Assembly: GCA_038207155.1 (NCBI GenBank)
Contig: JBBRAB010000001.1
Location: forward strand, 186,001 to 250,000
Source: FEN-1139 sp038207155
GTDB lineage: Bacteria > Myxococcota_A > Polyangia > Polyangiales > Polyangiaceae
Reading direction: 5' to 3'
Length of the DNA: 64,000 bases
The notes beneath the pieces were generated by a model. The model did no database searches and was not told the origin of the DNA. It saw only the letters and a program-made list of their open reading frames with translations. Position numbers and translations under genes: made by a program. Shown piece after piece: positions 52,014-60,712 of the stretch. Numbering within the stretch: the first letter of the stretch is position 1; the number at the start of each line of letters is the position of its first letter.

Positions 52014-53785
52014 GGCGCGATCCAGGTGGACACTGAGTAGTGATAGGTTGGCGCTCGGAGCGGCCCGACAGGCCAGCCCTCCACCGGCTCAAGGAACTGA
52101 GTGAGCTTGTAGCCATCCGCGACGACCCCCAGCAACCCCTGGTCTTCCTCGAGCAGAAAGTGCGGTGCCGTCGCGAGCGGGGGACCGCCGCTGAGACGTG
52201 CCGACCAGGCGCGCCCCTCAAAGCTCGGCGGCACAGGGAGCCCCACTCGTTCGAGCACGGTCGGTGCGAGATCCATCAGCCCCACGGGCTCATCGTAGCG
52301 GGCCCCTGCCGTGATCCCCGGGCCCGCAAAAACCAGGGGCACCCGCACCTGTGGCTCGTAGAGGCCGGTCGGATGAGATACGCGAATCATGCGCGGGTAT
52401 TCCCACTGGAACGCTCGGTGCTCGTCGTAAAGCAAGGAGCCGTGATCCGACATCACCACCAGCAAGGTATTTTTGCGCAGTCCGCGCGCCTGCAAGTCAG
52501 CGAGTAACTTGCCGACAACCGCATCCGCTAGGTGAGCCTTGTAGAGATACCGAGCTTCCACTTGCTCGCCTCGCGTCCGCTTCATCAGCTCGCGAAACAG
52601 AGGAGTGTTCCCATCGCGCATCGCACTGCGATAGGGCTCATGCGCCCCCTGAAAATGCAGATTTAGAAAAAAGGGCTCGCGCAGCTCCGAGCGCAACCAG
52701 GGCACCACCTGGGTGCGATAGAGCTCGTCGTCGCCCCAGTCACGAGCCACCCGCAGGTCGGTCTCGATGTGCGAAAATCCGACATCCAGCTGCTTGCGCC
52801 CAAACGAGGGAATGCTGGAGACGTGATGGTTGATTCCAAGCGCTACGGCGTACCAGCCTGCGCGACTGAGCTCGCGCGGCAAGGCTGCGGAGGACTCGGC
52901 CCCGCCGACCTCAAACGCCTGGGTCACAAAACGACTCGTCAGAGTCTGAAGCGTGGAACGCTCGGTAATGTCCGAATGGCTTCGCGCCTGGGTGAACACG
53001 GCACCCTGTCGAACTAGCGCGTTGAGGTTGGGCAAGAGGTCTGCTGGAGCGCCATTAACCTCCAGTAAATCTGCGCGCAGCTTGTCGAGCCAGACCAGGG
53101 CGATGTTGGGACGCGGCTGACTCTCGGGGCGCGACGCCGTCAGCATCGGCTCAGCGACAAAGACGTGATCCCCCGCGCGCTGAAACCAGCCAGCCAGCTC
53201 GAAACGAAGCCGGACCATCTGCCCGCGAAAGGCGCGTAGCGACAAGGCATGCTGCGACCATCGCCTGATGCGCAGCGGGTCGATGCGGATCGAGGTCACC
53301 TGACTCTTCTGTGACGAACTGACGGTGACGCGCCGATCAAAACCCGGGCGCAGCGGGCTGCGCTTCACCAACTCCTCAACGCGCCCCAGACTGAACAGGA
53401 GCTGTTCGGCGTCGCCCACGGCGACTGCGGCAAGCTCCAGGGGCGCGCTACCCCGCACGAGCAAGGAGCGCCGCGCGCTCATGCGGGATTTTTCAGTCGT
53501 CGGCACGAGCGAGACGAGATAGCTCGCCGGTCGGTGCCCCGTTGAGTCGACGCCCACCTCACGCGCATTGAGTCCGTCGAGGGCGCTACGCGCGTTCGTC
53601 ACCCCAGACGAACCCAGCTGCTCGAGTAGCTGCGCACGCAGGTAAGCGTGTCCGGGTGGGGTCTCTTCGGAACATCCCCGGCCCTGGAGCGCCCAGCTGC
53701 CGAGCAGCGCGATCCCGGCTAGCGAGCTAAGCGCAGCTACCCGTCGCCGCGACTTTCTGCTGCTCGCGAGGCCGTCGACCCTCAT
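51926..53785 (-). CDS. Sulfatase-superfamily protein, N-terminal and catalytic part (frameshifted)
   Basis: This frame of 619 residues has an N-terminal membrane anchor (about 17-35) and a strand-rich domain (about 40-225). The alkaline-phosphatase-superfamily fold begins at IALVWLDKLRADLL (metal Asp). It continues with the substrate segment SDITERSTLQTLTS, HFQGAHEPY and VVMSDHGSLLYDEH (second metal site). The formylglycine motif CxPxR is absent, so a Thr or Ser nucleophile, or loss of activity, is likely. The frame loses sulfatase character after about residue 580 and ends early; the tail resumes in the -1 frame (see 51318-52013). ATG overlaps the stop of the MFS/spermidine-synthase gene. 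Confidence 0.78.
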   Translation of the reverse strand: MRVDGLASSRKSRRRVAALSSLAGIALLGSWALQGRGCSEETPPGHAYLRAQLLEQLGSSGVTNARSALDGLNAREVGVDSTGHRPASYLVSLVPTTEKSRMSARRSLLVRGSAPLELAAVAVGDAEQLLFSLGRVEELVKRSPLRPGFDRRVTVSSSQKSQVTSIRIDPLRIRRWSQHALSLRAFRGQMVRLRFELAGWFQRAGDHVFVAEPMLTASRPESQPRPNIALVWLDKLRADLLEVNGAPADLLPNLNALVRQGAVFTQARSHSDITERSTLQTLTSRFVTQAFEVGGAESSAALPRELSRAGWYAVALGINHHVSSIPSFGRKQLDVGFSHIETDLRVARDWGDDELYRTQVVPWLRSELREPFFLNLHFQGAHEPYRSAMRDGNTPLFRELMKRTRGEQVEARYLYKAHLADAVVGKLLADLQARGLRKNTLLVVMSDHGSLLYDEHRAFQWEYPRMIRVSHPTGLYEPQVRVPLVFAGPGITAGARYDEPVGLMDLAPTVLERVGLPVPPSFEGRAWSARLSGGPPLATAPHFLLEEDQGLLGVVADGYKLTQFLEPVEGWPVGPLRAPTYHYSVSTWIAPCSSASSERISAEGFQLGCGLGSKPSSII

Positions 53786-56166
53786 GGACGGGTTCCTGCG
53801 AGCGCCGCGCGCAAGGCTCGGATATTCTCGTCAAAAGCCTGATCCAGAGTGTTTCCGCGTGGGGTCGAGTACTCGAGCACGACATTGTCGTCCGTCGAGA
53901 GACGAGCGGGATCTCGCGTGATGGTCGACAGCACGCGATCCATCTCGGCAGCAGCAATGAGTCGGTGCGAACTCAGATCGGCCTCGCTGCGGAGATGGGC
54001 GATCTTGAGATACTTGGCAAGGTTGCCGCTGGTGTTGGGGATGTCCAGCGGACGGTAGTTGAGCGGAGTCATCGAGGCCACCAGGATCCCCTGGTGCCCG
54101 CCCATCCACAACTCAACATGGGGGAACACTCCCTTGAGTGTGTTCATGATGGTCGCTAGGTCCTCGATGGTCACATGGTGCAGCTGCATCCACTGCTGCA
54201 ACACGCCGCCTTCCCGCAGGTTTTTGCGACAGAGCTCGTAAAACTCGTGACTGTAGAGGTTACCAGCGCTGGCAAACCAGATACTGGTCAGCTCGACCGA
54301 AATAACGTCGTAGTCACGACGCGCCAGCAGCAGATGGTTGCGTCCGTCGCGATAAAAGACCCGAACGTTTTCCTCGTCGAACACGTGACGATTCACGTCG
54401 TCAAAGTATTGGCGAGCCGCTCCCACGATGTTCGGAGAAATGTCGACCGCGTCGACCTCCGCATAGCCAAAGGCATGCAGCACAGCGAGGGTTTGACCCG
54501 TGCCGACGCCGATGTTGAGCGCACGCTCTCGCCCGCGAGCAAATAGGTTCGGAACCGTGGCAAACAGGATCTGATCCGGACGTTCGGGGCCGTTATTTCC
54601 CTCAAACTTTCCGTTCGTCATCAGCGTTCGAACGTCGCCGTCGTCCACCACGGTGGTCAGGCCACCATGCACGTCCTCTTTGGCATCGAGCAACTGGTGG
54701 GAGCTAACGTCAAAGCCTGGCGCAAAATAGATGTTGGACCCGGACGCCAGGCGCGCCACGTCCCACCCGTCGGCCATACCGAGCGAGCCCATCGCCCACA
54801 CCGTGACGGCCGCGAACGTGATGCGCCAACGCCAGGATTGGAAGGCCACCGTGAGTCCGAGCCCCACGAACAGGGTGAGGAGTCCCAGTGCTCGCATGGT
54901 CCACTGTGACCCGAGCCACTGGATGAACACGAAGCCCGCCAGGACGCTCCCAACGATCGTGCCCGCGGTATTCAGACCGTAGGCAATGCCAACGCGCCTG
55001 CCAACGTCTTGACCCGCTGAGCGCTGCATGGCGAGAGCGGTCGGAAAGAGCATGCCCATCGCGAGGGCCGGCGCGAAGATCAACCAACAGACCACGGCCG
55101 CTCGGGTCAGCTCGCGCCCCACGAAACCGGGTTTCCAAAGGCCCACGAGCTCAAAGATGGCGCCGGTGTCATCCCAGAAACCGAGGGTGCACGCGATCCC
55201 GAGCCCGGTCGCGGTCAAGATCCAGGCGACCGCCTGCGCCACCTGACGTCGCGGGAGTCGCGCGACATAGCGCGAAACGACGCCACCTCCGACCGCCAGG
55301 GCTAGCAGGAACAGGAACAGCACCAAACCAAACGCATAGGTTGACGTCCCAACCACCACAGCCAGCAGGTGCGACCACACCACCTCAAAACAAAGTGTGA
55401 GAAAGCCACTGAAGGCTGCCAGGGCATAGATCGTTCCGCCACCAAACCAGCGGGGCCCCGGTTCCGCTTCATTGGTAGCCCGCGTACCGTCCGCGCTGGT
55501 GCCATCCGCGCTGGTGCCATCCGCGCTGCTTCCGACATCACCGGCGTCGTCTTTGGCGAGCACGCAGATCACGGCCACTGCGCCATTGACGAGAGCGACG
55601 AGCAAGAGTGTTCCGAACAGTCCAAGGGCCGCGATCAGCCAATAAGTCGCGAGCAACGTGCCCGCGGCAGCCCCGAGCGTGTTGACCGTGTAGAGCCGTC
55701 CAAGGTTTTGCCCGAGCGCAGGAAGCCGACTGAGGCGCCGCGAGAGCAGCGGAAAGCTGAGGCCCATCATCACCGTGGGCGGCAGGATCACGACCGAAGC
55801 CAAGACGAAGCGCATGATCGTGAGCTTGGCCATGCCCCCGGTACCCTCGGTTAGCGCGGGGCCAAAGCGCGACACGGCGCTCGTCAGCCAGAGAAACGCG
55901 CTGGGCGCCAGCAGCCCGTAGAGCCCCACGGCAGCCTCGAACAGTCCGTACCAGCGCACCGGATTGCGGAGTCGCTTCGAGAGCCGCCCCCCGATCAGGT
56001 TGCCGATCGCCAGGCCCCCCATGAACGCGGCCAGCACGGTGCTAACGGCGTAGGCGGTGGTACCGAAGATGTAACCGAGCTGCTTGGAAAAGACGATCTC
56101 GACACAGAGTGAGGAAAACCCCGACGCGAAAAACAGCAAATAGAGCAGAGGAAGCGTCAGTTGCAT
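53782..56166 (-). CDS. MFS-like membrane protein fused to a spermidine-synthase-like methyltransferase fold
   Basis: This 794-residue protein has two membrane blocks (about 1-205 and 245-460) of six or so helices each. They are similar to one another (SSLCVEIVFS against LTLCFEVVWS). A cytoplasmic C-terminal domain (about 485-794) follows, with the SAM-type loop ALNIGVGTGQTLAVLHAFG (about 549-567), VDAVDISPNIV and a closing STDDNVVLEYSTP. This is the layout of fused spermidine synthases, which are widespread and poorly studied. A Ser-Ala-Asp-Gly-Thr repeat forms the linker. Polyamine transfer is possible but unproved. Start codon ATG 56166 has a four-base gap from the upstream sulfatase stop, and its own stop overlaps the next sulfatase start. 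Confidence 0.87.
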   Translation of the reverse strand: MQLTLPLLYLLFFASGFSSLCVEIVFSKQLGYIFGTTAYAVSTVLAAFMGGLAIGNLIGGRLSKRLRNPVRWYGLFEAAVGLYGLLAPSAFLWLTSAVSRFGPALTEGTGGMAKLTIMRFVLASVVILPPTVMMGLSFPLLSRRLSRLPALGQNLGRLYTVNTLGAAAGTLLATYWLIAALGLFGTLLLVALVNGAVAVICVLAKDDAGDVGSSADGTSADGTSADGTRATNEAEPGPRWFGGGTIYALAAFSGFLTLCFEVVWSHLLAVVVGTSTYAFGLVLFLFLLALAVGGGVVSRYVARLPRRQVAQAVAWILTATGLGIACTLGFWDDTGAIFELVGLWKPGFVGRELTRAAVVCWLIFAPALAMGMLFPTALAMQRSAGQDVGRRVGIAYGLNTAGTIVGSVLAGFVFIQWLGSQWTMRALGLLTLFVGLGLTVAFQSWRWRITFAAVTVWAMGSLGMADGWDVARLASGSNIYFAPGFDVSSHQLLDAKEDVHGGLTTVVDDGDVRTLMTNGKFEGNNGPERPDQILFATVPNLFARGRERALNIGVGTGQTLAVLHAFGYAEVDAVDISPNIVGAARQYFDDVNRHVFDEENVRVFYRDGRNHLLLARRDYDVISVELTSIWFASAGNLYSHEFYELCRKNLREGGVLQQWMQLHHVTIEDLATIMNTLKGVFPHVELWMGGHQGILVASMTPLNYRPLDIPNTSGNLAKYLKIAHLRSEADLSSHRLIAAAEMDRVLSTITRDPARLSTDDNVVLEYSTPRGNTLDQAFDENIRALRAALAGTRP
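55491..55528 (-). repeat. 15-base tandem repeat in the linker of the MFS/SpeE-like gene
   Basis: Two perfect copies of CCGCGCTGGTGCCAT (55491-55505 and 55506-55520) and a third partial copy encode the S-A-D-G-T linker repeat. It preserves the frame, so copy number could vary without loss of function. Confidence 0.85.
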
Positions 56167-56170
56167 GGCA

Positions 56171-58309
56171 CTAGTTCTCCTGTCGGTCCTGGCGAATCGG
56201 TTCCGGCGCAATCCCCCACTCGAGAAGTCCCCCCACCTCTCGCACGGGCGCCGCAGCCCGCATGGCGGCTAGCATTTGCTCGCGCAGCTCGGTCACGCGC
56301 TGCGGGCGCTGCTCGGCCAGATCCCGCTGTGAGCCGGGATCCGTTGCCAAATCGTAGAGTTGCCAGAGGGCGCCCCCACGCAGCGGTACATAGACGAGAC
56401 GCTCGTCACCCACCTGCCATCCCAGGTGCTTGGCGATTGGCACGAGCCGATTCCAACTGGATCTCAGCTCGAGCTCGTCGTGATTGCTCGCATTGGGCAG
56501 CACGAGCTTCTCGATACCTGGATAAGGGATTCGCAGATCACGTGGCAGGTCGTGACTATGCTCGATGTCCGTAAACCAGATGCCCGTCTCCATCAGACAA
56601 GGCAGGGACTCACTCACTCCAGCCGCCACCGAACGCCCCCGGAAGGAGGGCTGCTGCGGCAGCCCGAGCAGCTCGAGCAGGGTTGGGGCCATGTCCAGAG
56701 TCCTCACCCGATGAACCCGATCGATCCGGCGCACAGGGCGTGGCTGAGAAAAATCGATCCAGGCCAGCGGGACCTCATGGGAGTGGATGCCAAGCAGGTG
56801 GTTTCCGTGGGCAAACCCGAGCCCGTACTCCCCAAGATTCTCTCCATGATCGGCGGTCACGAGGAGCAAGGTAGAGTCCAGTAGTCCGCGTTGCTCGAGC
56901 CCAGTCACGAGTCGCCGGAGCTGGTCGTCAATCGTCGAGAGTCCGCCATCGTAGAGGGCCCGGATCTGACCGAGCTCCTGCTCACTCGGACTGCCCGCCA
57001 GTAGGCTGGCTGGGCTGAACTGAAATCGGTTCGGCCCCGCGTACGTGGGACTCGCGAAACGGCCATAGCCCGGATACGGAGCGGCGTAGGGGAAGTGAGC
57101 GTCCGAGTAAAACAGTACCGAGAACGTATCCCTCGAGGCCTCGTGCTGGAGATCCGACAACAGTTCCGTCGTGATCAGCTGAGCGTCTGGTGCATTCGCC
57201 AGCGAGCGAAGCACCGGAAACAGCGCCTTGCCCCAAGCATTGTCGAGGTACGGCAATAACGCGATCGAGGCCTCCATCGCCTGTGACTGAATCAGTGTCA
57301 CGGCAGAGAGCATTGGGGCGCGCACTCGCTGAAACCCGAAGGCGTAGCGGGGAAAGATGTCCCCCGCGAAGTCCGAGTAGACTGACGTGGAGAAACCCCG
57401 CTCCGCCAGGATTGTTGCGAGCATTGGCGGGGTTTTCCGACGCTCCTCGGCGGTCGGAAACATCGTGCGCACGCCGTGCTCAACAGGAAGCTGCGAGGAC
57501 AGCAGGGTGATCCACGACGGAAAGGTCCGCGCGAGTGGGACCATCGTGCGCGAGTACCCTGTGGCTCGCTCTGCCAAGAGCCCCGACAAGAACGGCATGG
57601 GACTGCGACTCCCCGCCTCTGGGAACAATCGATCGCTGCGCAGCGAATCGGCAGCCACCACGATGATGTGCCTCGGACGCTTGGCCCCAGGTAAAAAACG
57701 CGCCGGAGTCCGCAGGCTCACGCCGACGAGGCCGAGCAATACGACCGTGCCGCTCGCCATTGCCAGCAGCATTGCTCGCGAGGACGCGCGCGCCGGCCTT
57801 GCCCTCCACAGTCGCCAGACCAGCCGTGAAACCAACGCGAGCCCAAGGCTGCCGACGACCAGCCACCAAATGGCGAGACTCGCCCCCGTTGCCAGCCATC
57901 GCAACGTCCAGCCGAGGTGACTTCGCCAAGCCGCCGCCTCGAACAGCTGCGGTCGCTGAATGATGGCGTGCCACAACGCCAACAGGTGACACCCCAGGGC
58001 GATCAGCGCCGTCTCATAGAGGCACCTGAGCGTCGACGAACGCTCGCGCAGCACGAAGAGAATGCCTCGGGCAAAAACCCCCAAGCCCATGAACACGCTG
58101 AGAAACACCAGCACGAGCGTGGCCAGTAGCTCGAAAACCTGGCGTTGATACTGTTGCCGAACCAGGGTCATGGCCTCAGAGGCATCGACCCCCATCACGG
58201 CAAAGCCGCCGTAGACCGCCGCATCAAGCAGCAGGGCCGAGACGCCTAGCCCCAGACCGCTTGCAAGGCCGGAGCGGAGCCACCATCGGTAGAGGGAAAC
58301 CAGGCGCAT
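56171..58309 (-). CDS. Membrane-anchored sulfatase-superfamily protein (LtaS-like layout)
   Basis: This 712-residue protein has about five N-terminal transmembrane helices (about 15-40, 60-85, 100-117, 135-165 and 180-200). An extracytoplasmic alkaline-phosphatase-type domain follows. It contains VVAADSLRSDRL (first metal Asp), the nucleophile segment PLARTFPSWITLLSS, TADHGENLGEYG (second metal site) and a C-terminal WQLYDLATDPGSQRDLAE tail. The layout is like LtaS and other phosphoglycerol or phosphoethanolamine transferases, with Thr in place of the sulfatase Cys. It could therefore modify lipids or glycans outside the cytoplasmic membrane. It is the first gene of the run with the fused spermidine-synthase-like gene and the second sulfatase. 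Confidence 0.85.
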   Translation of the reverse strand: MRLVSLYRWWLRSGLASGLGLGVSALLLDAAVYGGFAVMGVDASEAMTLVRQQYQRQVFELLATLVLVFLSVFMGLGVFARGILFVLRERSSTLRCLYETALIALGCHLLALWHAIIQRPQLFEAAAWRSHLGWTLRWLATGASLAIWWLVVGSLGLALVSRLVWRLWRARPARASSRAMLLAMASGTVVLLGLVGVSLRTPARFLPGAKRPRHIIVVAADSLRSDRLFPEAGSRSPMPFLSGLLAERATGYSRTMVPLARTFPSWITLLSSQLPVEHGVRTMFPTAEERRKTPPMLATILAERGFSTSVYSDFAGDIFPRYAFGFQRVRAPMLSAVTLIQSQAMEASIALLPYLDNAWGKALFPVLRSLANAPDAQLITTELLSDLQHEASRDTFSVLFYSDAHFPYAAPYPGYGRFASPTYAGPNRFQFSPASLLAGSPSEQELGQIRALYDGGLSTIDDQLRRLVTGLEQRGLLDSTLLLVTADHGENLGEYGLGFAHGNHLLGIHSHEVPLAWIDFSQPRPVRRIDRVHRVRTLDMAPTLLELLGLPQQPSFRGRSVAAGVSESLPCLMETGIWFTDIEHSHDLPRDLRIPYPGIEKLVLPNASNHDELELRSSWNRLVPIAKHLGWQVGDERLVYVPLRGGALWQLYDLATDPGSQRDLAEQRPQRVTELREQMLAAMRAAAPVREVGGLLEWGIAPEPIRQDRQEN

Positions 58310-58490
58310 GGCAGAGGGCGAGCGCTATACCCGTGACCCGCTAGGCAAGCAACGCGTGGTGACCGCGGGGGGGCCCCAATCCGCCATGGGTTGCGAGGTG
58401 GATGGGGGTTGGCAAGCGACCATCAGTTCAAGCCCCTGCGTGCGAGGGTCTGGCGCGTTCCGGGGAGCTGGGGCAGGATGGACGGGTCCC

Positions 58491-59072
58491 ATGGTCCCTC
58501 TGGATGACGACCCTGTCGGCGCGCGGCGGCTCATCAAGCGCTATTCGAATCGGAAACTCTACGATTCACGCGAGAGCCGCTACGTCACCCTGCTGGAAAT
58601 CGCCGAGTTTATCCGCTCGGGCGAGGACGTTCAGGTCATTGATAACGCGACCAAGGAGGACAAGACCGATGTCACCCTGGCGCTCATCATTTCGGAGGAG
58701 CTCCGCGCTCGCCCAAAGGGGATCCCCCTCTCAGCGCTGAAAGACGTCATCCGAGAGCAGGGGGCGCGGCTCCTGAATCAGCTGCGAGATGGCCCCATCG
58801 GTAAACTGATGCCGCGCGACGACCTCGAGGAGGGGGCTGTCGCGGGCGATGCGACGGAGGCGGTCGCGCGAGGCCTTTGGGCTACCCTTGAGCAGTGGCA
58901 GCAGGCCGTCGACGAGCGAATTCGGACTCTGGCGCCGAGCAGCAGCAGTCTTGGTCGGGTCGAACAACAGCTGAGCGCGGTCATGATTCGGCTCGAAAGC
59001 CTGGAAGAGCGATTGCGTCGCCTGGAGCCTCGCGTCCCCGTCGGTCGTCCGATTGACGCCTCCAGGGAATAG
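58491..59072 (+). CDS. phaR: PhaR-type polyhydroxyalkanoate regulator
   Basis: This 193-residue protein is cytoplasmic. The N-terminal PHA-accumulation regulator DNA-binding domain (about 10-65) has RLIKRYSNRKLYDSRESRYV and IDNATKEDKTDVTL. A second segment (about 65-110) and a coiled C-terminal region (about 120-193, RVEQQLSAVMIRLESLEERL) suggest oligomers. PhaR represses phasin genes and is released by polyhydroxybutyrate granules, so the host probably stores this polymer. ATG at 58491 is preferred; the frame extends to 58308, but its upstream part has no homology and would overlap the divergent sulfatase. It ends 65 bases before the ECF sigma gene start. Confidence 0.88.
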   Translation: MVPLDDDPVGARRLIKRYSNRKLYDSRESRYVTLLEIAEFIRSGEDVQVIDNATKEDKTDVTLALIISEELRARPKGIPLSALKDVIREQGARLLNQLRDGPIGKLMPRDDLEEGAVAGDATEAVARGLWATLEQWQQAVDERIRTLAPSSSSLGRVEQQLSAVMIRLESLEERLRRLEPRVPVGRPIDASRE

Positions 59073-59136
59073 TCGTTCCCCGAACCCCGTTGACCCGGGC
59101 GAGAACGAACCCAAGTTCGTCTGCAGGAACCCCAAA

Positions 59137-59763
59137 GTGGACACCGTAGCCAACTTCGAACAGCAAGCACTCAGCCAGCTCCCGAGCCTGCTAAGTGTGG
59201 CGTCTCGACTAACTCGCAATCCTTCGGAGAGCGAGGACCTCGTTCAAGACACGTACGTCAAGGCGCTCCGGGCCAAGGACCAGTTCCAAGCGGACACCAA
59301 CATGCGTGCTTGGCTGCTCCGCATCCTCACCAACACCTTCATTAACCGCTACCGAAGAGGCACGCTTGAGCGCTCGGTCGCCGACCGTGGCGGCTCTGAG
59401 CCCCTGCTCGACGGCTGGATGGGAGCCTCCTCGCTGGAGTCGACCCGCGACCCGGAAGCCACGTCCCTTCGGCCGATACTTGAGGCGGAGATTCAGGCGG
59501 CTCTCGCCTCGCTGCCAGAGGATTTTCGGCTCGCCGTGGTCCTTGCGGACGTCGAGGAGCTCTCGTACAAGGAGATTGCTGACGTCATGGGGTGCCCCGT
59601 TGGTACCGTGATGTCACGCCTCTTTCGCGGACGTAAAATGCTGAAAGCCTTGCTGGTCGAGCATGCACGAGATCTTGGGATCATCCCAGGACACACCGAC
59701 GTGACTGACGCAGCGCCGATTGCGCTCGATGAGTATCGAGCGCGGAGGGCACGCGCGGTATGA
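59137..59763 (+). CDS. ECF RNA polymerase sigma factor
   Basis: The GTG at 59137 has an AGGAA site eight bases upstream and gives 208 residues; an in-frame TTG at 59053 would lengthen it. Region 2 contains SRLTRNPSESEDLVQDTYVKAL and MRAWLLRILTNTFINRYRR. Region 4 has ALASLPEDFRLAVVLADVEELS and the helix-turn-helix SYKEIADVMGCPVGTVMSRL. It is RpoE-like and should recognise AAC-type -35 boxes. It is translationally coupled to its anti-sigma factor (ATGA overlap). The MacAB-type efflux genes follow directly, so this factor may drive them in response to envelope stress. Confidence 0.93.
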   Translation: MDTVANFEQQALSQLPSLLSVASRLTRNPSESEDLVQDTYVKALRAKDQFQADTNMRAWLLRILTNTFINRYRRGTLERSVADRGGSEPLLDGWMGASSLESTRDPEATSLRPILEAEIQAALASLPEDFRLAVVLADVEELSYKEIADVMGCPVGTVMSRLFRGRKMLKALLVEHARDLGIIPGHTDVTDAAPIALDEYRARRARAV

Positions 59764-60677
59764 GCGACTGTCCAAAATTCGCCCCATGGCTTGAGCCCTA
59801 CGCTGACAGTGAACTCGGCGCAGAACACTTGGCAGAGATGGAAGTCCATCTCGACCGTTGCACCGATTGCCAAGCTCGTCTCAATTTCCACACCGCCGTC
59901 TGCGTCAGCATGAGACGCGTCGTACGCGAGTCGGCTGTTCCCTCAACGGACTTGCAAGCCCGGATTTCAGCGCTGGTCGCCGCTTCGTGCGAGCCCGTTG
60001 TACCGGCGCCCATCAGTAGTACCAAAGCGCGTTCGCTACGCGACGCAAAAGCAGTCGCCAAGCGCACGGGGCTGCCCGTAGGCTCGCTCACCTGGCGCGC
60101 GATTGCTCCTATCTCGGCAGCTGCGGCAGCAGCGCTCATTCTTGGTGCGCTGCGTGAAGCCGACGCTCCCCAGCGTTTCCCGTCGACGGGCTCCGCTCGC
60201 GCCTCGGTGGTCGGCGGTTCCGACGTGATGATCTCGGGAACCGCGGGCGTCAACGCCCTGCTCGACGAGTTCACGCGTTTCCACAGTCACCCCGATCAGC
60301 CAACCTTCGTGGAGCCCTCACAGGCCATCCATCTTGGCAATGAGGTCGGCATTCCCGTCTCGGTGCCCGAGCTCAGTCCAGTCGGTGCTCGCTGGCTCGG
60401 CGGCGGTCCAGTCAATTTGCACCACAGCAATTTGCGTGCTGCCACGCTTCAGTACACGGCCGGGTCCCATCGCATCACGGTCTTCGTCTACGACTCACAC
60501 CGAGTCCCGCTGCGGATACTGCTCGAGCCCAGAGTTGCTCGCAATCGCCCGGTGTTCGTCGGCTCCCATCGCGGCTACTCGGTGGCGGCTCTTGAAAACA
60601 ATGGCCGCGGTTACGCTGTGACCACCGATCTGAGTGCAACCGAAAGTGCCGAGCTCGTCGCGTCACTCGACCACTGA
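59760..60677 (+). CDS. Zinc-dependent anti-sigma factor, single-pass membrane protein
   Basis: The protein is 305 residues. The cytoplasmic N-terminal zinc anti-sigma (ZAS) motif HLDRCTDC (about 30-37), with an upstream His/Asp-containing helix, binds the ECF sigma. A transmembrane segment lies at about 113-129 (WRAIAPISAAAAAALILGAL). The periplasmic domain (about 150-305) ends in HRGYSVAALENNGRGYAVTTDLSA, a sensor tail found in ZAS-type anti-sigma proteins of this kind. The signal probably releases the sigma factor by regulated proteolysis or redox change at the Cys pair. Its ATG overlaps the sigma stop codon. MacA-type efflux genes begin 35 bases after its stop. Confidence 0.92.
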   Translation: MSDCPKFAPWLEPYADSELGAEHLAEMEVHLDRCTDCQARLNFHTAVCVSMRRVVRESAVPSTDLQARISALVAASCEPVVPAPISSTKARSLRDAKAVAKRTGLPVGSLTWRAIAPISAAAAAALILGALREADAPQRFPSTGSARASVVGGSDVMISGTAGVNALLDEFTRFHSHPDQPTFVEPSQAIHLGNEVGIPVSVPELSPVGARWLGGGPVNLHHSNLRAATLQYTAGSHRITVFVYDSHRVPLRILLEPRVARNRPVFVGSHRGYSVAALENNGRGYAVTTDLSATESAELVASLDH

Positions 60678-60712
60678 GCAGGCGCCTGTTTTTCCCGTCG
60701 TGGTCACAGCCT

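Noticed and set aside
60679..60693. CAGGCGCCTG palindrome followed by TTTTT after the anti-sigma gene
   Set aside because: The palindrome has no loop, so it can form only a three-base-pair stem; too weak to call a terminator.
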